Origin: Sphagnum compactum
Lineage: Eukaryota; Bryophyta; Sphagnopsida; Sphagnales
Direction of reading: 5' to 3'
Assembly (NCBI GenBank): GCA_965153455.1
Contig: OZ234496.1
Coordinates: forward strand, 5,031,207-5,095,206
Length of the DNA stretch: 64,000 nucleotides
Below, in pieces: positions 47,005 to 58,128 of the stretch. Made by a program: the position numbers and the translations under genes. Each line of letters starts with the position of its first letter. The stretch's first letter is position 1. Below the pieces are notes generated by a model. The model made no database searches and was not told where the DNA came from. It saw only the letters and a program-made list of their open reading frames with translations.

Positions 47005-48230
47005 ACCCTCATCTCTAAATCTCTCTTACTCCTGGACCTGCAATATGCATTGAAATCTCACATAATATGGTTGGCCATGATGAGAGTGACTGTCTGCAAA
47101 CATGATTTCTTCAAAAGCCCTTGTGAAATGGTTCCTTCCAATTAGTTCTTGATGAACTCCACTGGCAGTTACCCTAGTACCTAAGCTGGTTAGGCACAAG
47201 TTTTAATTCTTTTTAAGAATTGCTGAAAATTCTGAAAAATAAGCGCATGCCATGCCAAAATTCTGAATGAAGCTCTCAAGCACAATAGCTTCATTATATA
47301 GTATAATACTGAATTGTAAATTATTTTTATTTTTATTGCCCATCATAATTGACCTCCAAAAAAATAAAATTATACACCTTATAACTAGTAAAAAAAACCC
47401 CATGTTGCGACTTGTTGTAGTCATCTAAAACAAGTCACAAAATGAGATTTTTTTTTACTATTTAGTCCGAAACCAGCCCAAGGTACTATTATAGTATTAG
47501 GCATTAGGTCGGATTTTTTTCCATGCATTTTCTTAAAAGAGAACTGTGCAAAATAAAATTCAGAATCATGGAAATTTTCCCTTGGGTCATGCATTTGATG
47601 GTGGCATCATATCTACATTGGAATTACATTAAAGAGGACTAGAAAACCCTAATATTCTCCGATACTTTGAAGGTCACAAACTTTGACATCCTTACTACAA
47701 ATCAAATACTAGGATTTGCAAATTCCAACTGTGGACTCATATGGCTTTTGGGTCAATCTGTGCCCTAATAATTTGTGTCCAACATCTTGACTATTGGGTA
47801 GATCTGCTAACAACCCCTTTGTGCCCAACATCCGACTTCTACAACAATGATCCGCAATGGATTACCCCTGTGGATCTTTTTCAATGGTGAGAGCAGCAGA
47901 TGGATTTCGTGCTTTAGAAATTGGGCTGGAAAGGCCTGGCAGCTGAAAATGGCAAAACATATGTGCCATCCTTCATGGCCTAAGTAGCCATTATTAATCT
48001 TTTTTGAATAGTTTTCATCCTAATTGGTGCTCAACAAAATGAAAAAAATAAGTGTACTGAAAGTCCAATTGGGCAGTTAATACCATATGCAATTTTTTTT
48101 TAAAGTTCAATACCTCACAATTGGACCTTCAGAAAATCAGACACTGATCTGAGATAAGACTGCCATTCTCAATAAATAAATAAAACTAATGGAATAAGAA
48201 CCACAGAAATCCATACCCAGAAAACCAGAC

Positions 48231-48486
48231 CCTTGATTTTCAAATGTAAAAATTTGAAACTCAGGGTTATCTACAAATTCAAATACCCACACAACTCTAG
48301 TTTGAACTTACCATACTTAAGGGGCAGACACACAATGTAGGTTCTTTGAGATTTTCAAATAGCCGGAGGTTGTGTAAATGTGATTTTTTTTTCCCCTCAA
48401 GAAACCTGTCTGCTTCTTTGATTTTCAAATTTAAAAAAACTGGAAACTGAGGGTTATTTATGAATTCAATTACCTGCACAACACCC
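48231..48486. repeat. Two diverged direct copies of an about 70-bp segment
   Basis: TTGATTTTCAAATGTAAAAA, then a GAAACTCAGGGTTAT segment and a CACAAC segment (from 48,233) recur as TTGATTTTCAAATTTAAAAA, GAAACTGAGGGTTAT and CACAAC (from 48,418), about 185 bp apart. Confidence 0.7.
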
Positions 48487-49647
48487 GTTTGGACAATGTT
48501 GGTCTGGTATATAGACACGCACCTGGTGTCAACTATCAACATTGAAAATCTATATTAGAGTATAAAATTACAATACCTTTAGAGCATTTTCAGGGGTGCT
48601 TAATATATGAGCTTACAAAAATACTTCTCACATCCAAGTTTTAGGTACTTACTTTTCTCCAACACCACCCATAAAATTGAAATTGGGATTGCAAATAAGT
48701 GGGAGATTACCAATGGCAACCCACCTCGACTAATCAAACTATCTAGCCAATAAAACAAAGAGCAATCAATAATATATGATTTGACTATATTTATTAGACT
48801 ATTGCAAGGCTCCTCTAGAGCTTTGAAAGCTATACATTTTTCTCCAAATCATGAAATTGACTTTTGGCCGATACTTGAACCACCATAAAATTGTAATAAC
48901 AGATAATTGAAAACCTAAATCCTTCAAAGCACGAATCCAACTCTCCCCAAGGAACTATCAAATAATTGGGAATCAAGAAGGGAGGGGCAAACTCAAGAAC
49001 TCAAATTCTTTGAGCAAAAACAACAAACTCACTCCTGGCAGGTGGAAAGAAATATCACAATCAATCCCATTAAAAAACATTAAGAATTAATATAACACAT
49101 GAGTACATTGCAAACACCCCTCTAATTTTGGGTTAGAGTTTGCAAAAACATGATGAGAGTATTGCAAATGCCCTTGTCATTTTTTACTATAGTTAATTAC
49201 AAAAACATGAGGGTATTACATTCTCTTTGCCATTGCCATGTTTTATTAAAGTTTGTTAAAAATTAAGGATAAAGCCTTGCAAAACAATATGAAATCTTAG
49301 GAAAAGAACTTCCCAATGAGAGGTTTGTAGCGGCTTTTGCCATATTGCTATTTGTGACTAGAGTTTCCAAAATCCTGAAGATATTGTATTTTGGTAGCTA
49401 CCCTTGATTTAAACCACTTATGTCGTGATTAATAATTTTGAAACGTACCCCAAATATAAAAGTATTACAATTTGCATGTGTGCACTTAATACAATACTTG
49501 CATTTAGGGTTAACCTTATGTCATCATCAATGGGTTAAAAGTAACTTGAGGATAACCAAGTTTTTGCAATGCCTACATGTTTGGATGATGGGATGGGGTC
49601 TTTTTATGTTGATAAGTTTGGTTCATCACTAGTCTAGATGAGATAAT

Positions 49648-49785
49648 AGTAGGTAGGTAGGTGGGTAGGTGGGCTGGCCATGTAGGTAGGTAGGTGGGCC
49701 AGCCATGTGAGTGAGTAAAAGGTAGGTAGGTGCAAAAATAGGGTATTTTAGGTAGGTATGTAGTCAATAGGTAGGCAAGCATGTT
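49648..49785. repeat. GGTAGGTA/GGTGGGTA microsatellite tract
   Basis: Four-base GTAG and GTGG units in several blocks, interrupted by GGGCTGGCCATG and GGGCCAGCCATG, which are themselves near repeats. The long minus-strand frame here only reflects the repeat. Confidence 0.85.
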
Positions 49786-50144
49786 AGTACACATATGAGA
49801 AAAAGAAAGGTACCCAAAAACCAAAAAGATGTGTGATATTAGTATTGTGATGAAATTTTCTCCGACAAAAAAAATTCCTTGAAAATTTGGCAAATCTTTT
49901 TTTCTAAATGAAATGGAATTTTGCAACAGAAATGGCTATCTCTCTTTTAAATTTCCGAGGTTGAAATTGTGCAACAATTCACCAAACGCCACCCCCAACA
50001 ATATTATATTTTATTTATTTATTTATTTATTTATTTTATTATTATTTTTGTCAATGCAGATATGAACTTGACATGCAGCCACATTCACTGAGAAGTGTAC
50101 GTAGCTATTTAATTTCACACTGTACAATTGGAAGAGTGGCCACA

Positions 50145-50178
<34 letters not shown>

Positions 50179-50723
50179 GTGAAATAATATACCATCCTGG
50201 ACAGAGATAGTACTAACTTACACTGGGGCCCTGGACATCCACAGTCAGCCTTCTGTTTTTTGTTTTTTTTTTTGGCGAAAAATAGCCAATCTGGCGAAAC
50301 TGCCTCAAACTTCTGGCGAAATTTCCACTTTTTCTCCCCCAAAAAATCGCCAAAAGTCTCCCTTTCCGGGGGAGCGTGTCGCCGCACGTCTGTCTACTGG
50401 CTACTACTAGTTTCAATAATGATCTTGTGCAAAAAGTGTCGCCAGTTAAGGCGAAATCTGACTGAATCTTGTCTGGGGACGCTCGCCAGTATTGCTACAA
50501 GACTCTGATTCCCCCCACAGTTCGTTCACACGGCGGCGTGCCACAACGAGGGGACTTAATTGCAGTTGCAGAAACTTTCATGTTTCCCTCTCTCTTCTGT
50601 CTCTCTGTCTCTGTCTCTGTGTCTCTCTCTCTCTCTGCACAAATGCTCACGAGTTGCAGCCCAGCGTCGTCTTCTTCTCTTCCGTCTTGTTCCTGCAACA
50701 AAGTTTCATCAGGATAGCTAGCA
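49786..50723. other. Intergenic region with AT microsatellites and a probable leader
   Basis: Contains an (ATTT)n run (about 50,008-50,036) and a near-perfect (AAT)n/(ATT)n palindrome (about 50,141-50,180) flanked by ATTTCAC and GTGAAAT. A CT-rich stretch at 50,590-50,635 (TCTCTGTCTCTGTCTCTGTG) follows; such stretches are typical of plant core promoters and leaders and it lies 90 bp before the start of the next gene. Confidence 0.6.
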
Positions 50724-53700
50724 ATGGCGTGGCGTAAGCTCGCTAGTTTTCATGGCTCCAGGAGATTCCTCGTCCCAGTGATTATGGTTTTCTCTTCTGT
50801 GTTCTCAAGCCTCCTCCTCATTAGCCCTGTTTTCGCTGTACTGTCTGATGATCATCATGTGCAGGTAGTTGCTTCTTCCTATTCTGATCCTGGCAGTAAT
50901 GTATTGGCGCTGGAGCGGAGTTCTAGTTTTGGAGATCTTGATCAGTATTCAGTGGAGTGTGTACTGGGGCGGCGGCGGCGGTTGAGTGCAGAGTCGCTTC
51001 AAACTGCTGCTGACGTTCAACATGAGCCGGAGGAGGTAAGCCTTGAGTATATATCTTTGGGTATGTTGTACTTCTTTCAGCTACCAGCTTCCATTTTCAT
51101 GGGTCGACGATTTTCACGGCTGAACCCACTGGTTGGTGCATCCCTTCTTTTCTTTTTGTGGCCATTAATGTTGAGCTATTTCTGCATAAGAAAATAGCAC
51201 ATTCATTTATACTCTTGGCTGGCCAATCGCAAACGCTAGTGGAAGTTGGCATTGATGCCTCAAGGAATTCAGAAACGAATTAGGTTTCGAAATAGGTTCG
51301 AACTTACTCCTTCTTTGCAGGACAGGGAAGAAGAATGTGGCGCCCATGGCAAGTTGCAGTAGAATGGTCCAGAGGAAGAGAGTACCTAATGGTTTGTGAG
51401 CATTGAGGGTGGATTAGAGTAGTTGCAAGAGCTGATTTGAACACCGCTGCCTAGTGTGTAGGGCTCACCCTCTGTCCATCTATCTCTCTCCAGTTACATT
51501 GTGATCCCAACATTTGCAGTAATCTTTTTTGGTGCAGCTCGTGGATCAGTTGACTTGGTTGGCCATAGAACGTTGCAGGGTGAGCTCCACTGAGTCAATT
51601 TGAAGAAAGAATACATGTTGATCGTGACCTGCATGTAAATTAATTACAAGATGCAGTAATTCTCCTGAAGACTCATGATCTGTTGTAATCCTTCAGATCT
51701 TCTACTTCCTCCAGCATGAGTGCAGCCATGAAAGGAGGTTTATGTTGTGACATTAGAAAATGCCAAGAGCTCATGATCAGAGAAGCTGTGGGTACTCACA
51801 GATTTGAGTATTATATTTCCATTGTTCATGTACTAGATGAGACATTCCCGGACATGTCACTCTGAATGTGGTCAATTCCCCATTTGACATAGCTGGATTG
51901 CAGAAAGCTTGCTGATTGGTATGTCTGGCTAGAGTTTCTGTGCTAAAACATAGGGTTCATTGTCCATAACTTTCTTCTTGTAAGTGTAAATATCAAGTCC
52001 TCAGAAGCTGCCTTGCTGGTATTCTTCATAGTGGGGATTGAGTATGCTACTTTATTTGACAAAGCTTTGGAAGCTTATGGTAAGCTTCTCTCCTGTCGGT
52101 TTTTGTTTTATTCCAGCTCCTCTCCATGTCAGCACCCTTCCATTCCATGGGCCATTGGATGGGTTCACAAACAGAAATAGAGAAAGGAAATTATAATTCA
52201 GTCTTAGTTATGTGGAATGCTTGTGAAGGTCAACATATAGTCTATGTTCATGTTTTGTTCATAAAGCCTAATCTCGGTAGATTTCCTCATGCAATGCACA
52301 TCCATGAGTGAAATGTTGCCAAGTGCTTGACAAAGTACTTGTTTTTGTTTTGAACTTGTTTGATCGATTGCACATGAATGAATGTTTTACATAAGTGCTT
52401 GGTTTAATTTTTGAACAAAACATGAGTTTCAACTAAGAGCAAGATGCTCATTTGCATTTATCATACCTAGAACCACTTATTGTAAATCCTTCAAATATTC
52501 ATCACCATATCCCTTCATGCTTATATCCTACCCTTGACTTAGGTGAATATAAAACATTAGCTTGCGATATGGATTATCCACAATTCAAGATATATTAACT
52601 TTGATACTCTAGTATGGAACATGCCACTTTCTAAACCCTGAAATGTGTGGCATAGGATTCCCTTCATTCCCAAGGAGAACGGGTAGGCTATAATCACCCA
52701 ATTGAAAACTTGAACAACAGTGATATTGATGGAGGTGATGACAATGGTGGGGTTTTGAGGAGAGCTTCAATGAAAGAAAGTGGTGCCCAGACAACTAGCA
52801 CCAGTTCAAAAGGTAAGTTTACACTAATTTAACAAAAAATATCATTCAACCCCAATTTTGCAAATGTGCTGATAGTGAAAACTTATTTGAATCTCATTTC
52901 TGTTTGGAATGTGATGGACATGTGATTGGTAGGAAATTCAGATGAAACATTTGATAAAGAACCCCTTGATCAAGGTGATGGCAAGTCTGGTCCTGCTGGA
53001 GGGTGGAACCCTCCCCATGGTCCTATAGTAGGGTCTGGCACTCAAAGATCAAGCCCTCCTACTACAAGTGCTCCAAGTACAAGCACTCCTAGTGCCCCAA
53101 CTACAAATGCTCCAGCTACAACTACTCCAAGTACTCCAGCCACAACCACTCCAAGTGCTCCAGCCACTACTACTCCAAGTGCTCCAACTACAAATGCTCC
53201 AACCACAACTACTCCAAGTGCTCCAGCCACAACTACACCAAGTGCTCCAGCCACAACTACTCCAAGTGCTCCAGCCACAACTACTCCAAGTGCTCCAACC
53301 ACAAGTGCTCCAAGTACAAGTGGATCAGGAAATCCATCTCAATCACCAAGCAATGGTGGAGGTGGAGGAGGTGGTGGTGGGGGTGGTCCATTTGGTGGAG
53401 GTGGTCCATTTGGTGGTGGTGGTCCATTTGGTCCAAATGGTGGTGGTGGCGGTGGAGGCGGTGGTCCATTTGGTGGTGGTGGTCCGTTCGGTGGTGGAGG
53501 TGGAGGAGGTGGTGGTGGTCCATTCGGTGGTGGAGGTGGAGGAGGTGGTGGTGGTCCATTTGGTGGTGGAGGTGGAGGAGGTGGTGGTCCATTTGGTGGT
53601 GGAGGTGGAGGAGGTGGTGGTCCATTTGGTGGTGGTGGTCCATTTGCTGGCAACACTGGTGGTGGTGGAGGTGGTGGTAGTGGTCCAGGTGGGGTGTGCA

Positions 53701-53774
53701 TTGGTATATGTATAGGATCAGGTAATGGTAATGGTGGAGGTGGGGGAAGTGGTGGAGGTGGCTCTCCCCCTTAA
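50724..53774 (+). CDS. Secreted Thr/Pro-rich and Gly-rich protein, 436 aa, three exons
   Basis: Proposed exons 50,724-51,035, 52,656-52,812 and 52,933-53,774, all in frame with GT-AG sites. Exon 1 encodes a basic start and signal peptide (VMVFSS-type hydrophobic run up to SPVFA, about residue 38) and a short extracellular segment with an RRRR site (about 83-86). Exon 2 gives an acidic linker (DIDGGDDNGG). Exon 3 begins GNSDETFDKEPLDQG and then has about ten copies of an APTTTPS/APATTTPS module, a likely O-glycosylated arabinogalactan or mucin-like region. It continues into about 150 residues of GGGGPFGGGG-type repeats, a CIGICIG motif and a Gly-rich end. This looks like a structural cell-wall protein; no enzyme domain is seen and no named family fits all of it. 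The 1.6-kb first intron and the exon 2 acceptor (CATAG|GATTCC) are inferred from frame continuity and are the least certain part. Confidence 0.65.
51321..51362 (+). other. Possible alternative terminal exon of the Gly-rich gene
   Basis: A good acceptor (CTTCTTTGCAG) is followed by 13 codons in frame with exon 1 (DREEECGAHGKLQ) and a TAG stop. Splicing here would give a short secreted peptide of 117 residues lacking the repeat regions. Confidence 0.4.
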
Positions 53775-56607
53775 AGAAAACATGGTGAACTAATGAGACA
53801 ATGGATGGATGAACTCACAGTTCAACTTTATAATGGCCATAGAGTTTGAAACTAGATTATGTGTTGAGTTTGAAACTAGATTATTTGTTGGTTTGCAAGT
53901 AGTAAAAGCGTTCTTCATTAGTTGATAGCCAATTCTTGTGAATGTACCAAAAGACCCAAATTTGTCAAGAGATTTGAGGTCTATCAGCAGTCTTTTCATC
54001 ATGACTATTTTTCAGCCAACTATCCTTATTACAGACGATGGTAATCAAATTACCGTAAATGCCATATTGTGTCATTTTTATATGATTTTTTCATGAAGTT
54101 GATAAGACAACCAACCAAGCTCCAAAGCAAAAGTTAATCTTTCAATGACTAAGTTCCAAACGAAATAATTTAGTTAGCTTCATGTCAAACTTCCTGAGGA
54201 AAATGATCCAATGTTGCCTGATGTTGTAGGAAAAGGCAGTGAATGAGGGGAGAGGGAGAAATTTTGAACAATGTGTTGCATGCAACGCATGATGGAACTC
54301 TTTTTTTTCTCGTTTAGTTGGCAAATTACTGGTGTTCAGTGCTTGCTCACACTAAATTCCATTTATAGGAAAAAAATGAAAATAAGTTGATTGACTCCAT
54401 AGTGTTGAACTCGAATGATAAATATATGACATCTCAAATCAATTGCTACACCATTAACTTCATGGTAATTTCAAAAGACATTCAAACCCAAGGTGTAAAT
54501 ATTAAAATGAAAGCTTACAATACATATTCAAAGGTGGAAATTGGAATTAGTTGGATAAATTGTGGACTGCAGTTGACATTTTGTAATGATCCACAATGTA
54601 AGGATGATAGGTGCCAACTTGATGTTGAAACAACATCATCCTCATTTGAAAAGCCAAATGTTGAATCCCAACAAGAGGATAGAATAGTCTAGACAAATGA
54701 AATTGGTGTCTAATTTCATTCCATACTATCTGTAATAATATTTAAAGTGTTATGTAGACTTGTTGAGGTTTGCATTCCTACCTCTCCCTCTGTCACTTCC
54801 CTCTCTTTAGGAATCCATGCAATTAGTGAATTGATAATTGTCGTGTGATTTTTGAAGGCTCTAGGAGGTTAAATTTTTAGATGAAATATAAATAGGTTGA
54901 ACAAAGATGAAAGAACATTAATAGCAAGCAATCTTTTTTTAATGGTAAATTTTTGCATTTTGGCGAAAAATAAACACATTTAGTCGATGACTCCATTTTT
55001 TATATAATGCCAATAATCTAAGAAAAAAAAGGTGTGAAAATTTCACTGCTTTTTGGCATAGCTTTTAGTTTTGGGACATTTTTTTATCATTTTTTAATAG
55101 TTTGGACAATTAATTAAAATTATGTTGCTAATAAATGTTAAATCTGCATGTACATTCTCACTAATTGATGTTACCTCAATCACAAGAAGGCAATGCTCAA
55201 TGCTTTTGTAACTTTTGATTTTGCAAAAGCAACAATTTTATGTTGAAAACACACATTTTACGTTGAAAATAACATGTGTTTTGAGTTTTACTCAAAAAAT
55301 TCACCACAAATAAAATCATCATGTGCCTAAATGGGATGAGCGAGGAAAACATTGGAGGAAGGGATAATATAAAGAAGGGACAAAAGTTGGGGAGGGAAGG
55401 AAAAGAAAGTTGAAAAAGGGAGGGAATGAGAAGCAAAAAATCAAGATTATCATAAAATCTAATCAAAAATTTCATTCAAAATTCACATATAAAACTTGCA
55501 TCCACCAATGTTCTCATTCTAGTGGAATTCTAGGGGAATTAGGGACAATGTGAGCCACATTACATGATGTGGAGTTGGAGCACATTGAGTTGCATAAACA
55601 ATCAAGCATGATGCAAAACAAGATTGAGGTTCTAGAATGTGAGGTTGCCCATAAACAAGAAGCATTTGTAAAAGTATAAACAAGGACAACTGAGGTGAAA
55701 AAAGAACGTTTCAATTTCATGGAAGACATTGAACATTATTATCACTTTGATTGACATGAAGGAGTAATATTGAAAAGATGCAAAAGTATTTGCCAAGGCA
55801 ACACAATTAACCTAGGTAACTAGCATGCATTTTGGGTGCATTTTGAACTACATAGATGGAGGAGGAGGCACATTCAAATGGAATAACATGACAATCAAAA
55901 ATTTTGATCACACAATTTAACATCATGGCCAAAGATATTTGAGATATTTATGAATAACTTATCAAAGATTCAAGATATCAAAAGCATAAATTGACTAACA
56001 AGCCATGAATTTGGGTGGGAACATCTCACTATCATTTCTAAAAAGATGGGGAATTTTTTTTATTTTCATCTCAACCATTCACTAAAAATGAGGACCAATT
56101 TGTTATTTGTTGCTTCTTCTATGGACCAAAAGGGGCATGGCAATTGGGAACTTGTCAACAAATGTACCATTTGCAATGTTTAATAATGTTGATAGTGGCA
56201 AGGAGATCTTCACAATGTAGGGCCCCGTTCTATCGTCAACTATATGCAAAAGTTAACCTTCAAATTACCATGTTAGGACATTGGGAAAATAACCGATATA
56301 ACACATCCATTGACCTCAAGCATGGGGTGCAAACATGCAATGGATTTGGCAAGTGGGCATATCATTTATTTCATTTGAGAATCGATATGACAAATGATAA
56401 TTTGAAAAAATCTTAAATTCAAAAGTCATGTGAGGCCTTATACCCTATGCCCACAATGTCAAACGCAAATGATTTTACCAAATATTCCAAGGGTGGTTTT
56501 ACCCAAGGATCAACAAGTTTGAATTTGGTCCAAACCCACATGGAATTTGGTACAACTCCATTGATGATGAGATGAAGCATGCATGTAATTTACACGACCT
56601 TTCAAAG
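53775..56607. other. Intergenic AT-rich region
   Basis: No gene recognised. A plus-strand frame of 101 codons at 54,387-54,692 includes a Cys-containing end (CNDPQCKDDRCQLDVE), but nothing identifies it. Frames at 55,514-55,729 and 56,144-56,416 look like relics of old mobile DNA. Confidence 0.4.
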
Positions 56608-56615
56608 GAAATAAC

Positions 56616-58120
56616 CAGTGTTGGGCGGTTTTCATTTTTTTTTGTAAAAATTGTTAGTTTCGGTTATCACAACCATTTTAAAGTACCCATTAATAAAAAA
56701 TTTAATTAAAGATTTTGATAACCTTTAAGGGTTTCAAATTTTTGGGAAAAAAAATTCCCACCAATTTTCAGCCCTACCGGTTCTCATAAAAATTACTAGC
56801 CCTATTTTTCAATGCCGGTTTTCACAAGCCGGTTTTCAAAACTTTAAAAATCCAGTATTTTTTATTTTTTAATTTAATGTGAAATTTTAATCAAAATTTA
56901 AAAATTAAATTAAGTACTTGCAAGACATGAAAAAAATGCAAAAATAATAATGGTTTAAGTGTTATAAGGTTTTTAAATTTTAGTTGTTGGTTTAAAAATC
57001 ATCTAAGCATTTACAAAAATTCAACACCATTTACACCTAAACATTTACAAGCAATTATAAAAGAGCTCAATTATAACCAAAGCAAAAAAAAAAAACAAAA
57101 AAACAAAAAAATCTTTTAAGAAAAGACTCCTTCCAAAACTCCGTGCAAAATAACAAAAGAATAAAAAATTTGATCGGAACCAAGTAAAATAATGAAAAAA
57201 AACAAAAAGAAGTGAAATAAAAATCTATAAACAAATCAAGGAAGGAAAACCCAAAAAAAAAAAAAAAAACAAACAAAAAAACAAAAGAAACTTATTGGCA
57301 GCTTGGATGTTTTCAAGCTTCCTCCCAAACAATTCTAAATTTCCAACACATTGCAAAAAAAAGGTGGGGAGGAGGGGGGGTACCAATTTGGGCAAAGGAG
57401 CAACAAGACACGAAGGAATAACAAAGCAACAAGGGGAGAAAGGTACCTAGGAGGCAACAGAGTAGTGAAGTGAGGAGGAGTGATGAAACACCACGCAACA
57501 ATAAAACAATAGGAATAGCGAAATAGTGAAGCAACATGAGTAGAAAAGCAGGAGCAACAACGAAGCACAAGTAGCAATAAAACATGGAGCAACAACAAAA
57601 AACGATGAACAACAACAAAGCGAAGTAGGAGGAGCAACAGTGAAGTAGGAAGAACAATGAAGCATAGAGAGAAACACCAAGGCATGGGGAGGAACAGTAG
57701 CAAAACATAGAAAGCAATAGCGAAATGAAGCAAAAGGAGTAACATGAAGCACAAAAAACAACAAAGTGGTGGGGCCAAGTTGGCCCCCTTTCGTAGAAGA
57801 ACGGGAAGTTTCTTTGTGAAATTCCCACCAAAGGAGGCACTAAAGAAGCAATTGAGAGGTTGCATTGCACCCATATTAAAAATTAACCCTAACCTAAAAA
57901 CAGACGCCCTTTTTTTTTAATACCTTTAAAGGGTATCACTTCAACCTCCAGATGATAACTTTTAAGGTTTTTAGAATGTCAGTTCTCATTTGGGAAAGAA
58001 CCAATGGTTACGTTCTCAAAAAGGTTATCATTTTATGTGAAAACTACTGGTTCTCATTTTGAAAATCGAATTGAAAACCTTAAAGGTTCTCACTAAAAAA
58101 GTGAGAACCGCCCAACATTA
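56616..58120. mobile_element. hAT-type non-autonomous DNA transposon, 1505 bp
   Basis: The element is flanked by a perfect 8-bp duplication GAAATAAC (56,608-56,615 and 58,121-58,128), the hallmark length for hAT. The left end is CAGTGTTGGGCGGTTTTCA. The right end on the minus strand is TAATGTTGGGCGGTTCTCAC; both share TGTTGGGCGGTT. GGTTCTCA and GGTTTTCA motifs are repeated near both ends, as expected for subterminal transposase-binding sites, and the right end has a palindrome GGTTCTCAC...GTGAGAACC (about 58,086-58,109). The middle (about 57,060-57,890) is A-rich and then a GAAGCAACA-type low-complexity block. Long minus-strand frames there are compositional, with no transposase or BED domain. 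Confidence 0.8.
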
Positions 58121-58128
58121 GAAATAAC

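Larger units (their letters stand above)
43137..49647. other. Long intergenic region, increasingly AT-rich
   Basis: No gene was recognised in these 6.5 kb. The first 1.5 kb may contain the LPAT transcript end. From about 44,700 the sequence is AT-rich with homopolymer runs and no transposon ends that could be paired. Specific small features have separate entries. Confidence 0.45.

Noticed and set aside
49573-49926. Minus-strand frame with YLPTYLPT repeats
   Set aside because: Created by the GGTAGGTA microsatellite read in reverse.
50141-50185. Rho-independent terminator or RNA hairpin at the AAT/ATT palindrome
   Set aside because: It is a simple trinucleotide microsatellite palindrome in a nuclear plant context; no terminator function is implied.
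53042-53715. Alternative frames of the Gly-rich exon (HLVVEVEEV, PPPPPPNGPP and HHQMDHH repeats)
   Set aside because: Shadows of the GGT/GGA repeat in other frames and strand; only the plus frame ending at 53,774 links by splicing to a signal peptide.
57313-57874. Long overlapping minus-strand frames (179 and 185 codons) rich in Phe, Leu, Cys and Ser
   Set aside because: Three frames are open at once over a GAAGCAACA-type low-complexity block inside the hAT element; this is compositional and no domain is present.
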